Shown here piece by piece: positions 8,182 through 17,467 of a DNA stretch of 26,809 nucleotides. The stretch comes from Pseudomonadales bacterium (GTDB lineage Bacteria; Pseudomonadota; Gammaproteobacteria; Pseudomonadales; JAHEIH01). The position numbers were made by a program, and so were the translations under genes. The stretch covers positions 1 to 26,809 of the forward strand of contig JALRIU010000180.1 in NCBI GenBank assembly GCA_023255355.1. The letters are read 5' to 3'. How positions within the stretch are numbered: position 1 is the first letter of the stretch; every line of letters starts with the position of its first letter. The notes under the pieces were generated by a model. That model saw only the letters and a program-made list of their open reading frames with translations. It was not told where the DNA came from and did no database searches.

Positions 8182-9546
8182 TTGAGTCTAATCGCTTCAG
8201 ATAACATGCTTGCTATCATCGGACTAGGAAAGACCGGGATGGCCTGTGCTCGTTATTTGGCTAGCCAGGGCAAATCATTCTTTGCGATAGAAGAGAATTC
8301 AACTGCGGCCTCTGTGACTCAATTTGCCGTCGAATTTCCTGATAAGCGATTGATTACTGGTCCAATAGACTTTAATGACTTAAATGCAGCGAATAGATTA
8401 ATCGTTAGCCCAGGCGTTTCTTTGGATAAGCCAGCATTAGTTGAAGCTAAACAGGCTGGTCTCGAAATTGGTTGTGACATCGATTTGTTTGCAGAGAATA
8501 CTGATGTTCCAATCATCGCCATCACTGGATCTAATGCAAAAAGTACTGTCACCAGCTTGGTAGGTGAGATGGCCAATAACGCGGGCATCAAAGTGGGTGT
8601 AGGTGGCAATATTGGTACTCCTGCACTTGAACTGCTTATGCAAGCAGCAAACTATGAATTGTTTGTGCTTGAATTATCAAGCTTCCAGTTGGAGCGTATG
8701 AGGCCGCTTAATGCTTTGGTAGCGACTGTCTTAAATATAAGTCCAGATCACATGGATCGATATGAAGGCTTAACTCAATATCATGCAGCCAAACACCGAA
8801 TTTACATGGGCTGTAAAGCCGCGGTATTCAACCGTAGTGACGCATTAACCACGCCTCTATTACCTGATGCGGTAAAACGTTATAGCTTCGGTTTGGATTC
8901 ACCAGACTTTAAAGCCTTTGGTTTGGTGAAAATTGATGGCAATGAATACCTCGCGGAAGAGTTTAAAGAGCTAATGCCTCTTGCTGATGTGTCATTACTC
9001 GGTCGCCATAATGCAGAGAACGTTCTTGCAGCCTTGGCCATTGGTAAAGCTGCAAATATTCCGATGCCTGCAATGTTGAGTACGCTGAAAAGTTTCAAAG
9101 GGTTACCTCATCGCTGTGAGTGGATTGCAGATGTCAACGGTGTGAAATATATCAACGATTCAAAGGGTACCAATATCGGTGCCACTGTTGCAGCAATCGG
9201 TGGATTTGCCAAAGATGGTGAAGAGAATATCGTGCTTATTGCTGGTGGTGTCGGCAAAGGCGCAGATTTTGCCATCTTAGCTAAACAAATAAAGTCTGTT
9301 AAAAAAGCTATTTTAATTGGTGAGGATGGCCCCAAAATTCAAGCTGCTTTGGTTTCTGTTGGTGTTCCCTGTGTTGATGCCGCCACTCTTGAGGAGGCTG
9401 TAGATCTCGCCAAGGCTGAAGCTGAAAACAATGATGTCGTGCTGTTCTCACCTGCATGTGCAAGCTTTGATATGTTCCAAGGGTATGCGCATCGTGGCGA
9501 ATGTTTTGCGCAAATCGTGCGACAAATAATCGGGGGTGAGAAATGA
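8182..9546 (+). CDS. murD: MurD, UDP-MurNAc-L-Ala:D-Glu ligase
   Basis: MurD adds D-glutamate as the second stem-peptide residue. The 454-residue protein opens with a Rossmann-like IIGLGKTGMACARYLA uracil-binding segment, then the ATP loop, then the central HNAENVLAALAIG and the C-terminal KGLPHRCEWIADVNGVKYINDSKGTN and LIAGGVGKGADF motifs. The ATP loop reads G116-S-N-A119-K-S-T: alanine replaces the second glycine of the classical GxxGK[ST]. I recall the same substitution in pseudomonad MurD, so activity is expected. The start is TTG at 8182 with AGGAG at 8171-8175; no other good start is nearby. The stop overlaps the ftsW start (ATGA). Confidence 0.96.
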   Translation: MSLIASDNMLAIIGLGKTGMACARYLASQGKSFFAIEENSTAASVTQFAVEFPDKRLITGPIDFNDLNAANRLIVSPGVSLDKPALVEAKQAGLEIGCDIDLFAENTDVPIIAITGSNAKSTVTSLVGEMANNAGIKVGVGGNIGTPALELLMQAANYELFVLELSSFQLERMRPLNALVATVLNISPDHMDRYEGLTQYHAAKHRIYMGCKAAVFNRSDALTTPLLPDAVKRYSFGLDSPDFKAFGLVKIDGNEYLAEEFKELMPLADVSLLGRHNAENVLAALAIGKAANIPMPAMLSTLKSFKGLPHRCEWIADVNGVKYINDSKGTNIGATVAAIGGFAKDGEENIVLIAGGVGKGADFAILAKQIKSVKKAILIGEDGPKIQAALVSVGVPCVDAATLEEAVDLAKAEAENNDVVLFSPACASFDMFQGYAHRGECFAQIVRQIIGGEK

Positions 9547-10754
9547 CATCTTCGGTTATTAATCCTGTGTTACAGCCCCATAATGAATGGCGTTGGATCG
9601 CTATGAGCAGTATTGCTCTTATTTGCATGGGTTTAATAATGATGACATCTGCCTCAATGGATATTGGGGCTGAAAAATTCAATTCTCCGTTTTTCCATTT
9701 TAAACGGCATGCGATTTATATTGTTATAGCGTGTGTGATTGCACTTGGCGTAAGTCGCATGCCCATGCAGTTTTGGTATAAGAACGGTTGGGTATTTTTA
9801 TTATGTAGTATGGTTTTATTGAGCATTGTATTAATACCCGGCATTGGAAGAGAGGTTAATGGTAGTCGACGTTGGTTGGTAATTGGCCCCTTAACTTTGC
9901 AGGCCTCTGAAGTGGCTAAATTATGCGTGCTTTTCTACATGGCGGGATATTTGCAACGCCGCCAAGACGAAGTTCAGCAGAACTGGATGGGCTTTATCAA
10001 ACCAATGATCGTGCTGGTTGTGTTGATTGTAATGCTACTTTCGGAACCCGATTTTGGCGCTGTGGTAGTTATGCTCGGTTGTACCATGGGTCTTATTTTC
10101 TTAGCTGGCGTCAAAATGGGGCAGTTTGTCAGCATGATATTGCTTTGTCTCGGTGCTGTGGTCGCTATGGCGATGTCATCTGAATATCGTATGCGTCGAT
10201 TAATGGCTTTTTCTGATCCATGGGCTGATCAATACAATAGTGGTTATCAATTAGTTCAATCCTTGATTGCCTATGGACGAGGTGAATTAAGCGGCGTTGG
10301 ATTAGGTAATAGTGTTCAAAAGCTATCGTATTTACCCGAGGCGCATACCGATTTTGTATTTGCCATTTTAGCTGAAGAGCTCGGATTTATTGGTGTAATC
10401 GCTGTGATGCTGTTGTTCGTAGTCTTAGTAGGCAATTTGATGAGATTGTCACGACGGGCTATGGATTCTCAGCAGCCCTTTATGGCCTTTGTTGCAGCAG
10501 GGTCTGGTTTAATTATCGCCGGTCAAGCATTTATCAATATTGGGGTTACGTCAGGTTTTCTACCTACAAAAGGGCTTACCTTGCCATTTATTAGTTACGG
10601 CGGCAGCAGTTTGATCGCCTGTTGTTGCATGTTGGCTTTAGCCTATCGAATTCACTACGAATTAAACCATGGTGTGTCCATTAAACACGAGATAGTTATC
10701 AAAAAGCCCAAGCAAAGTAAACATAACCAGGGAGGTGTTGCTTATGTCAACTAA
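9543..10754 (+). CDS. ftsW: FtsW, septal peptidoglycan glycosyltransferase (SEDS)
   Basis: FtsW polymerises lipid II at the septum in partnership with FtsI. The 403-residue protein is a SEDS-family membrane protein with about ten hydrophobic segments. It shows GREVNGSRRWL followed by ASEVAKL, the extracytoplasmic LPEAHTDFVFAILAEELGFIG loop and the C-terminal GLTLPFISYGGSS, all strongly conserved in FtsW/RodA. Placement between murD and murG distinguishes it from RodA. Its ATG overlaps the murD stop, and its last codons contain the Shine-Dalgarno and start of murG. Confidence 0.97.
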   Translation: MTSSVINPVLQPHNEWRWIAMSSIALICMGLIMMTSASMDIGAEKFNSPFFHFKRHAIYIVIACVIALGVSRMPMQFWYKNGWVFLLCSMVLLSIVLIPGIGREVNGSRRWLVIGPLTLQASEVAKLCVLFYMAGYLQRRQDEVQQNWMGFIKPMIVLVVLIVMLLSEPDFGAVVVMLGCTMGLIFLAGVKMGQFVSMILLCLGAVVAMAMSSEYRMRRLMAFSDPWADQYNSGYQLVQSLIAYGRGELSGVGLGNSVQKLSYLPEAHTDFVFAILAEELGFIGVIAVMLLFVVLVGNLMRLSRRAMDSQQPFMAFVAAGSGLIIAGQAFINIGVTSGFLPTKGLTLPFISYGGSSLIACCCMLALAYRIHYELNHGVSIKHEIVIKKPKQSKHNQGGVAYVN

Positions 10755-11826
10755 ACCCATCGTTGTGATTATGGCTGGTGGTACCGGAGGTCATGTTTTC
10801 CCCGCACTTGCTACTGCTGAAGTCTTACGTCAAAAAGGTTTTTCAATCCACTGGTTGGGAACACAGAGAGGCATTGAATCTCGCCTTGTGCCGGCTGCGA
10901 GTATTGATATTTCCTATCTCACTATTAATGGTGTTCGAGGAAAAGGTCTTGCAGGTTGGTTGGCTGCGCCCCTGAATGTATTACGTGCTGTTTGGCAAAG
11001 TTTAAGGGCTATTAAAAAATTAAACCCCGTGTGTGTACTTGGAATGGGGGGCTTTGTGGCTGCGCCTGGTGGTATAGCTGCGAGAATTTTGGGTATTCCG
11101 TTGGTCATTCACGAACAGAATGCCAAGGCTGGCTCAACCAATAAGTTGTTAGCACATTTTGCAACAAGGGTTTTGCAGGCCTTTCCAAAAGCGTTTGGCG
11201 TTGATGACAAAGGAGCTGTCGTTGGTAATCCGATACGTACCAATATAGAACAAGCAAGACAGCTTAGAGAGCACCATAGTGATAGTTCTTTCAAACATGT
11301 ACTAGTTCTCGGAGGAAGTCAGGGGGCATTGGCGCTTAATCAAACAGTGCCTACTGCATTAATAGAATTATCAAAAGAATTTGATATTAAAGTGTGGCAT
11401 CAAACTGGCGAAAAAAATCTTTCAGAGGTACGTGCTAAATATGGTGATGTTTCAGAGGCCAAAGCAGAAGCCTTTATTAATGATATGGCAGCGGCTTATT
11501 CCTGGGCAGATGTCGTTATTTGTCGATCAGGTGCATTAACAGTTTCTGAACTCGCGGCGGCCGGTGTGCCGAGTATTCTCGTGCCATTTCCTCATGCCAT
11601 TGATGATCATCAAACTGCCAATGCCAAGTTTTTGGTAGAGCAAGAGGCTGCCATTCTGATGCCTCAAAGCTCAATGACCGCAGAGACGTTAATTAAAACA
11701 CTATCAAGTTTATTAAGAGACCCAAGTAAGTTGCCGAAAATGAGTGATCGTGCGTTCAATGTTGCCAAATTGGGTTCTGCTCAAAAAGTGGCTGAAGTAT
11801 GTGTTGAGGTCGCCCGTGAATATTAA
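10744..11826 (+). CDS. murG: MurG, lipid II synthase (GlcNAc transferase)
   Basis: MurG transfers GlcNAc from UDP-GlcNAc to lipid I on the cytoplasmic face of the membrane, giving lipid II. The 360-residue protein is a GT28 glycosyltransferase with the glycine-rich loop AGGTGGHVFPALA at residues 11-23, GMGGFVAAPGG near residue 102, HEQNAKAGSTN, VLGGSQGALALNQ and the donor-binding PFPHAIDDHQTANA. I chose ATG 10744 because GGAGG at 10731-10735 is 8 nt upstream; the in-frame GTG at 10735 overlaps that site. It overlaps ftsW by 11 bp and murC by 11 bp. Confidence 0.96.
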   Translation: MSTKPIVVIMAGGTGGHVFPALATAEVLRQKGFSIHWLGTQRGIESRLVPAASIDISYLTINGVRGKGLAGWLAAPLNVLRAVWQSLRAIKKLNPVCVLGMGGFVAAPGGIAARILGIPLVIHEQNAKAGSTNKLLAHFATRVLQAFPKAFGVDDKGAVVGNPIRTNIEQARQLREHHSDSSFKHVLVLGGSQGALALNQTVPTALIELSKEFDIKVWHQTGEKNLSEVRAKYGDVSEAKAEAFINDMAAAYSWADVVICRSGALTVSELAAAGVPSILVPFPHAIDDHQTANAKFLVEQEAAILMPQSSMTAETLIKTLSSLLRDPSKLPKMSDRAFNVAKLGSAQKVAEVCVEVAREY

Positions 11827-13234
11827 GCGTGTAAATCAGTTTGTGCCTGAAATGCGTCGTATTGAGCAGATCCATTTCATTGGTATCGGTGGTGCAGGGA
11901 TGAGTGGCATAGCAGAAGTTCTGCTCAACCAAGGTTATCGGATTTCTGGTTCAGATGTGGTTCAGTCATCTAATACGCGTCGCTTGCAAGACCTTGGCAG
12001 TCAGGTATTTATAGGTCATAAAGAAACCAATGTTGATGGTGCTAATGTCGTCGTAGTGTCATCAGCGATAGATGAAAACAACCCCGAAATCAAAGCGGCC
12101 AGAGAGCAGCGAATCCCCGTAGTGCGCCGAGCAGAAATGTTGGCTGAAATCATGCGATTTAGACACGGTATCGCTGTTGCCGGTACCCATGGCAAAACTA
12201 CAACAACAAGCATGATAACGTCTATCTTAGGTGAGGCAGGTCTTGATCCTACCTTTGTGATAGGTGGTTTGGTGCATAGCCATAAGGCGAATGCAAGGCT
12301 TGGGGAGTCGCGCTATTTAGTTGCTGAAGCGGATGAAAGTGATGCATCGTTTTTGCATCTTCAGCCGATGATGGCTGTGGTCACGAATATCGAGCCTGAC
12401 CACATGGCAACGTATGATAATGACTTCGAAAAAATGAAGCAGACCTACATCGACTTTTTACATAATCTGCCATTTTATGGTGCTTGTGTGTTGTGTATTG
12501 ATGATCCAGTGGTAAGGGAGTTAATTCCTCGTATAAGTCGTCCGGTCATTACTTATGGTACGTCTGATGACGCCGACGTGCGGATCATTAATGTGCAGCA
12601 AAAAGGTATGCAGACCTCCTTTGAGCTTATTCGACATAATGAAAATCAGCCATTGCCGATCAAAATTAATATGCCTGGCTTACATAACGTTAAAAATGCA
12701 ACCGCGGCAGCTGCCATAGCGAGCGATGAAGGTATCGATGATGCAGATATTGTCAATGGATTGGCAGTATTTAGTGGCGTCGGTCGTCGATTTGAGGTCT
12801 ACGATACATCTGCTACTCAATGGCCTGATGTTATGTTGGTGGATGATTATGGCCATCATCCTACCGAGGTAGCTGCTACCCTTGCTGCGGTTCGTTCGGG
12901 CTGGCCTGATCGACGCTTAGTCATGGTCTATCAGCCACACCGCTATACCAGAACAAGAGATTTATACGAAGACTTTGCACAAGTGTTGTCAAATGTCGAT
13001 CAGTTACTTTTATTAGAAGTGTATTCTGCGGGTGAAGCGCCGATCTTGGGTGCTGATTCTAAGAGTCTTTGTAGAAGCATTCGCCAGCGAGGCTTCGTAG
13101 AACCAATCTATGTTGAGACAATTCATGACATTCCTGCCTTACTGGATGGCCTACTTAAGCCAGGTGATATCCTGTTGACACAAGGTGCTGGCAATGTTGG
13201 TGCGTTGGCTCCAATGTTAGTGGCGGAGAACTGA
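11816..13234 (+). CDS. murC: MurC, UDP-MurNAc:L-alanine ligase
   Basis: MurC adds the first stem-peptide amino acid. In the 472-residue product I see HFIGIGGAGMSGIAEVL near residue 20, the ATP loop GTHGKTTTTSM with K127, EADESDASFLHLQPMMAV, the NIEPDHM motif and the C-terminal DDYGHHPTEVAATL and YQPHRYTRTRD segments, all typical of MurC. The in-frame reading extends to 11744, but GTG 11816 is preferred: GAGG at 11806-11809 is well placed and the resulting N-terminus has normal length, whereas the longer form would overlap murG by 83 bp. One base separates it from ddl. Confidence 0.95.
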   Translation: MNIKRVNQFVPEMRRIEQIHFIGIGGAGMSGIAEVLLNQGYRISGSDVVQSSNTRRLQDLGSQVFIGHKETNVDGANVVVVSSAIDENNPEIKAAREQRIPVVRRAEMLAEIMRFRHGIAVAGTHGKTTTTSMITSILGEAGLDPTFVIGGLVHSHKANARLGESRYLVAEADESDASFLHLQPMMAVVTNIEPDHMATYDNDFEKMKQTYIDFLHNLPFYGACVLCIDDPVVRELIPRISRPVITYGTSDDADVRIINVQQKGMQTSFELIRHNENQPLPIKINMPGLHNVKNATAAAAIASDEGIDDADIVNGLAVFSGVGRRFEVYDTSATQWPDVMLVDDYGHHPTEVAATLAAVRSGWPDRRLVMVYQPHRYTRTRDLYEDFAQVLSNVDQLLLLEVYSAGEAPILGADSKSLCRSIRQRGFVEPIYVETIHDIPALLDGLLKPGDILLTQGAGNVGALAPMLVAEN

Positions 13235-13235
13235 T

Positions 13236-14138
13236 ATGAAGCGCTACTTGCAAAGTAAGGTGGGTGTCTTGTTTGGTGGTGTTTCCGCAGAGCGTGAGGT
13301 GTCATTGCAATCAGGCCAGGCGGTTTATACAGCTTTGCAATCCAAAGGTTATCAAGTGATATCGCTTGATCCTGCCAATAAAGACTTTGACGAGCAATTG
13401 GCTACTGTCGATGTTGCATTTATTGCTTTACACGGCCCTGGTGGTGAAGACGGGAAAATGCAGGCCTTGCTTGAAAAACACGGCATACCTTATACAGGTA
13501 GTCGCGTCAATGCATCAGCAGTCGCCATGGATAAATTAGCAACTAAGAGGGTTTGGGAGTTGGCAGGTATTCCCACGCCGCCCTATGTTGAATTGTATGA
13601 TGAATCTGAGATCGATGGACTAGCGTTAACCTATCCCCTGTTTGTCAAACCGGCTACAGAGGGATCAAGTATCGGTATGGCGAGGGTAACTAACGCTAAT
13701 GAACTAGCTGTAGCCTTCCAAAACGCTAGACCCTATAACGGTCATGTATTGGTAGAACAAGGCATCAGTGGCGCTGAATTTACCGTCGCGATTCTTAATG
13801 GTAAGGCATTGGCGCCAATTAAATTAGAAACTGAGCACGTATTCTATGATTACGATGCTAAATATATTGCTAATGATACTCGCTATATCTGTCCATGCGG
13901 GCTTCCAGCTGAAAGTGAGCAATTACTTCGAAAGCTGGCTGAGCAGGCATTTGAGGCCATCAATTGTCAAGGATGGGGGCGTGTCGATGTGATGCAGGAT
14001 GAGCGTGGGCATTTCTATCTTTTAGAAATTAATACTGTGCCAGGTATGACCTCTCATAGCCTTGTCCCTATGGCAGCAAAAGCTGAGGGTATTAACTTTG
14101 CAGACTTAGTTGAAACGATTTTAGAGGGGGCACGTTAG
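13236..14138 (+). CDS. ddl: D-alanine--D-alanine ligase (DdlB type)
   Basis: Ddl joins two D-alanines with ATP; the dipeptide is the substrate of MurF. The 300-residue ATP-grasp protein contains GVLFGGVSAEREVSLQSG near its N-terminus, ALHGPGGEDGKMQ, the PLFVKPATEGSSIGM loop, the omega-loop region with YICP, and the metal-binding LEINTVPGMTSHSL close to the C-terminus. Length and cluster position agree with DdlB of E. coli (306 residues). It begins with ATG 2 bp after the murC stop and is followed after one base by ftsQ. Confidence 0.96.
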   Translation: MKRYLQSKVGVLFGGVSAEREVSLQSGQAVYTALQSKGYQVISLDPANKDFDEQLATVDVAFIALHGPGGEDGKMQALLEKHGIPYTGSRVNASAVAMDKLATKRVWELAGIPTPPYVELYDESEIDGLALTYPLFVKPATEGSSIGMARVTNANELAVAFQNARPYNGHVLVEQGISGAEFTVAILNGKALAPIKLETEHVFYDYDAKYIANDTRYICPCGLPAESEQLLRKLAEQAFEAINCQGWGRVDVMQDERGHFYLLEINTVPGMTSHSLVPMAAKAEGINFADLVETILEGAR

Positions 14139-14139
14139 T

Positions 14140-14907
14140 ATGTTTAACAGTAACTCTTCAATATCTACTAAAGGTGCAGTTCGAAATGCCGCAACATCTA
14201 AACCACCTAGAAATTGGCGTGTGCTTTTGGATTGGGGCAAATACGTTGCCTATGCCGCTTTGATAATACTCGTAGTTTGGGGTTGGCCTTCGATAAAAAC
14301 AACGCTTGCTGAAATTAGCTTAGGCAAGGTTGAGAAAGTCACTGTTCTTGGCGATTTGACCTATGTACCTGAAAACGAAGTTGTTGAAGTTCTTCAGCCC
14401 TATGCTGAGATGTCTGTAGTCATGCTGCCATTGTCAGAAATGCAAAACAAATTACAACAGATCAGTTGGGTGGATCGTGCTGTTTTAGTTAGAAAATTAC
14501 CCTTTGAATTAATCGTAACCATCGTTCCTCAGAAACCTATCGCGAGATGGCGTAATGAAGGTTTGGTGAATAATCGAGGCGAGATTTTTTTGGTTGATGA
14601 AATTGCCGAAGAATTTGCGTTGTTACCAGTTTTATCCGGAGACCATGACGCCCTTCAGGAAATTATGACCACCTATATTGGTATCAATCAGGTTCTTAGA
14701 GGGCACGACTTGGATATTGTTAGTCTGCAGCGTAACGATCGAGGTGCATGGTCGCTACAAACGGATGATGGTGCAAATGTAGTTTTTGGTAATGATGGAA
14801 TAGCGGAAGCGGCAAAACGATTTGTGGCGGTTCATAAGTATTTAGGTAGCGAGGCCGCAAATAAAAGATTTGATACACGTCACAATGCTGGCGTGGCGGT
14901 ATTGTAG
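14140..14907 (+). CDS. ftsQ: FtsQ, division protein
   Basis: FtsQ is the scaffold of the FtsQLB complex and links the early cytoplasmic ring to the periplasmic synthases. The 255-residue protein has a basic cytoplasmic N-terminus of about 33 residues, one membrane segment at roughly 34-51 (YVAYAALIILVVWGWPSI), a POTRA-like domain starting at KVEKVTVLGDLTYVPENEV and the FtsQ beta domain with WVDRAVLVRKLPFELIVTI and KPIARW. These last motifs are the most recognisable. It lies 1 bp after ddl and 8 bp before ftsA. Overall conservation is modest, as usual for FtsQ. Confidence 0.95.
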   Translation: MFNSNSSISTKGAVRNAATSKPPRNWRVLLDWGKYVAYAALIILVVWGWPSIKTTLAEISLGKVEKVTVLGDLTYVPENEVVEVLQPYAEMSVVMLPLSEMQNKLQQISWVDRAVLVRKLPFELIVTIVPQKPIARWRNEGLVNNRGEIFLVDEIAEEFALLPVLSGDHDALQEIMTTYIGINQVLRGHDLDIVSLQRNDRGAWSLQTDDGANVVFGNDGIAEAAKRFVAVHKYLGSEAANKRFDTRHNAGVAVL

Positions 14908-14915
14908 AGGCAAAT

Positions 14916-16145
14916 ATGAGTAATGAAATGATAGTGGGTTTGGATATCGGTACCTCTAAGGTAGTCGCCATCGTGGGTGAAATTACCCCAGATGGAGGCC
15001 TTAATATCGTAGGGATCGGTAGTCATCAATCTCGCGGTCTTAAAAAGGGCGTGGTGGTTAATATTGAGTCAACAGTTGCATCTATTCAGCGGGCAATCGA
15101 AGAGGCTGAATTGATGGCCGGCTGTCAGATTCACTCTGTTTATGCTGGAATTGCAGGCAGCCATATTCGCAGCTTGAACTCGCATGGTATCGTCGCAATT
15201 AGAGAAAATGAAGTAACACAGTTAGACGTTGAGCGTGTCATTGATGCAGCGCAAGCGGTGGCTATACCTGCAGATCAAAAAATCCTACATATATTGCCTC
15301 AAGAATTCGTCATTGATAACCAAGAGGGTGTCAAAGAGCCGCTAGGTATGTCCGGTGTTCGCTTAGAAGCAAAGGTGCATTTGGTGACTTGCGCAGTCAA
15401 TGCTGCACAGAATATTGAAAAATGCATTCGTCGTTGTGGTCTTGAGCCTGAAGACACCATCCTTGAGCAGCTCGCATCGAGTTATGCAGTTTTAACAGAA
15501 GATGAGAAAGAGTTAGGTGTCTGTATGGTTGATATCGGTGGTGGTACCACCGATATAGCAATATTTACCGAAGGTTCGATAAAGCACACAGGAGTTATTC
15601 CTATTGCTGGTGATCAGGTAACAAATGATATCGCTATGGCACTTCGCACACCCACGCAGCACGCAGAAGAAATTAAAATTAAATACGCCTGCGCATTAAC
15701 TCAACTTGCAGCCGCTGACCAAACGATCAAAGTACCAAGCGTAGGCGAACGTCCGCCACGCGATCTTTCAAGACAAGCGCTTGCTGAAGTTGTAGAGCCA
15801 CGCTATGACGAGTTATTTACCTTGGTGCAAGCCGAGCTTCGTCGCAGCGGTTATGAAGATCTTTTGGCCGCTGGCATCGTACTGACTGGCGGTACCTCCA
15901 AAATGGAGGGTGTCGTTGAGCTTGCCGAAGAGATATTCCATATGCCAGTACGTTTAGGGTCGCCACAAAATGTTACCGGCCTAGCTGATATTGTTCGTAA
16001 TCCCATTTATTCGACCGGCGTAGGCTTGCTTATGTACGGTTTAAAACAACGCCGCTCAAATTTCAGCCGAGGGGCACAACACGATAAGGCCAATGAATCA
16101 GGTTTTTGGGCAAAAACCAAAAACTGGTTTAAAGGAAATTTTTAA
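14916..16145 (+). CDS. ftsA: FtsA, actin-like Z-ring membrane anchor
   Basis: FtsA polymerises on the membrane and tethers FtsZ. The 409-residue protein has the actin-fold phosphate loop IVGLDIGTSKVVAIVGEI at the N-terminus, the 1C subdomain (residues about 84-160), a second phosphate loop CMVDIGGGTTDIAIF near residue 205 and GIVLTGGTSKMEGV near residue 322. The last 13 residues (FWAKTKNWFKGNF) form the expected amphipathic membrane-targeting helix, reached through a flexible linker. The ATG follows GAGGCAAAT. A 43-bp gap precedes ftsZ. Confidence 0.97.
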   Translation: MSNEMIVGLDIGTSKVVAIVGEITPDGGLNIVGIGSHQSRGLKKGVVVNIESTVASIQRAIEEAELMAGCQIHSVYAGIAGSHIRSLNSHGIVAIRENEVTQLDVERVIDAAQAVAIPADQKILHILPQEFVIDNQEGVKEPLGMSGVRLEAKVHLVTCAVNAAQNIEKCIRRCGLEPEDTILEQLASSYAVLTEDEKELGVCMVDIGGGTTDIAIFTEGSIKHTGVIPIAGDQVTNDIAMALRTPTQHAEEIKIKYACALTQLAAADQTIKVPSVGERPPRDLSRQALAEVVEPRYDELFTLVQAELRRSGYEDLLAAGIVLTGGTSKMEGVVELAEEIFHMPVRLGSPQNVTGLADIVRNPIYSTGVGLLMYGLKQRRSNFSRGAQHDKANESGFWAKTKNWFKGNF

Positions 16146-16188
16146 CTTCAATTTTAATAACTATTCGAAACAGTGAGAGGGTCACATT

Positions 16189-17367
16189 ATGTTTGAATTC
16201 GTAGATAACACACCGCAAAACGCAGTGATAAAAGTCATAGGAATCGGTGGTGGAGGCGGTAATGCCGTCAAGCACATGATTTCAAATCATGTACAAGGGG
16301 TTGAGTTTATCTGTGCTAACACAGATGCCCAAGCCTTAAGCGATGTTCATGAGCACACTGTATTGCAACTTGGGCATGATATTACTAAGGGTCTAGGTGC
16401 TGGCGCTAATCCAGATGTGGGTCGCCAAGCCGCTTTAGATGACAGGGCTCGTATTGCAGAAGCACTGCATGGCGCAGATATGGTTTTCGTTACCGCTGGT
16501 ATGGGCGGTGGTACGGGTACAGGTGCTGCGCCGGTAGTCGCAGAAGTTGCTAAAGAAATGGGTATTTTGACTGTTGCTGTAGTGACTAAGCCATTCATTT
16601 TTGAAGGCCGCAAACGTATGAAAGTAGCAGATGCAGGTATGCTAGAACTTCAACAGCATGTCGATTCTTTGATTACTGTCCCAAATGACAAATTGTTAAC
16701 TGTACTTGGCAAAGATGCGAGTTTGGTGTCTGCATTCCAGGCAGCAAATAACGTTCTCCAAGGTGCAGTACAAGGTATTGCTGATTTAATTATCAATCCT
16801 GGTTTGATCAACGTCGACTTTGCAGACGTTAGAACTGTGATGTCAGAGATGGGCATGGCAATGATGGGTACTGGTGTGGCTACAGGTCCAGATCGTGCTC
16901 GTGAAGCAGCTGAAATGGCTATTAACAGCCCATTACTTGAAGATATTAATCTACAAGGTGCACGTGGTATTTTGGTCAACGTTAGTGCAGGTGATAACTT
17001 GTCACTCGGTGAATTTAATGATGTTGGCGAGGCTATCGAAGAGTTTGCTTCAGATGATGCAACCGTGGTGGTTGGTACCGTGATCGATCCAAGCCTTGGT
17101 GATGAAGTTAGGGTGACTGTGGTTGTGACTGGTTTAGGTTCTAAGATGCAAGCACCTGTTATTGAACCAACTGAACGAGCTTCGGTCCAACAGCCTAACA
17201 TGGCGTCTGGCAATATTAATTATGATATTCCAACGACAATGCGCCAGGGCAATACTTTGCGTAAAGTGGCAACAGCGCCTGCGACCGAGCAAAAAGAAGA
17301 TACTAAAGTAAGTAGTGATCTAGATTATCTAGATATACCTGCATTTTTACGTCGCCAAGCTGATTAA
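16189..17367 (+). CDS. ftsZ: FtsZ, tubulin-like division GTPase
   Basis: FtsZ forms the Z-ring. The 392-residue protein contains VIGIGGGGGNAVKHM, the tubulin signature GGGTGTG at 106-112, the T7 synergy-loop segment NVDFADVRTVMSEMG, and a linker of about 50 residues rich in Thr, Pro and Gln. The C-terminal peptide DYLDIPAFLRRQAD differs from the E. coli one by a single Lys to Arg change, so binding to FtsA and ZipA-type partners should be conserved. GAGAGGG at 16174-16180 is a good ribosome-binding site 8 nt before the ATG. No terminator is seen after it. Confidence 0.99.
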   Translation: MFEFVDNTPQNAVIKVIGIGGGGGNAVKHMISNHVQGVEFICANTDAQALSDVHEHTVLQLGHDITKGLGAGANPDVGRQAALDDRARIAEALHGADMVFVTAGMGGGTGTGAAPVVAEVAKEMGILTVAVVTKPFIFEGRKRMKVADAGMLELQQHVDSLITVPNDKLLTVLGKDASLVSAFQAANNVLQGAVQGIADLIINPGLINVDFADVRTVMSEMGMAMMGTGVATGPDRAREAAEMAINSPLLEDINLQGARGILVNVSAGDNLSLGEFNDVGEAIEEFASDDATVVVGTVIDPSLGDEVRVTVVVTGLGSKMQAPVIEPTERASVQQPNMASGNINYDIPTTMRQGNTLRKVATAPATEQKEDTKVSSDLDYLDIPAFLRRQAD

Positions 17368-17397
17368 GCAAAATCGACGTAAATATTAGTATCTGGC

Positions 17398-17416
17398 AAC
17401 TAAACATTGTTTGGTT
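17398..17416. promoter_or_regulatory. Imperfect dyad at the lpxC -35
   Basis: AACTAAACA (17398-17406) and TGTTTGGTT (17408-17416) face each other around one base, with a single mismatch at DNA level. With no room for an RNA loop this is more likely a protein-binding dyad than a hairpin. It covers the proposed -35 hexamer of lpxC. Whether any regulator uses it is unknown. Confidence 0.35.
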
Positions 17417-17439
17417 GACGGCTTTGTTTGCGGTAAAAT
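17411..17439 (+). promoter_or_regulatory. Candidate lpxC promoter
   Basis: TTGGTT at 17411-17416, 17 bp, then TAAAAT at 17434-17439. The -10 is good, the -35 only fair. The predicted start near 17446 supports the ATG at 17468 as the lpxC start, since ATG 17450 would be almost leaderless. lpxC commonly has its own promoter after ftsZ. Confidence 0.5.
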
Positions 17440-17467
17440 TCGACTTTAGATGTCAAGTGAGCTTAGG

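Noticed and set aside
9308..9682. 124-codon antisense frame across the murD-ftsW junction
   Set aside because: Lies opposite two well-identified essential genes and has low-complexity, unrecognisable sequence.
11744..11815. Longer N-terminus for MurC
   Set aside because: It would overlap murG by 83 bp, adds residues absent from the family, and has no Shine-Dalgarno; GTG 11816 explains the data better.
16650..17213. 187-codon open frame antisense to ftsZ
   Set aside because: It is a mirror of ftsZ codon usage, has no ribosome-binding site, and its Ser/Thr/Ala/Pro-rich translation resembles no protein family.
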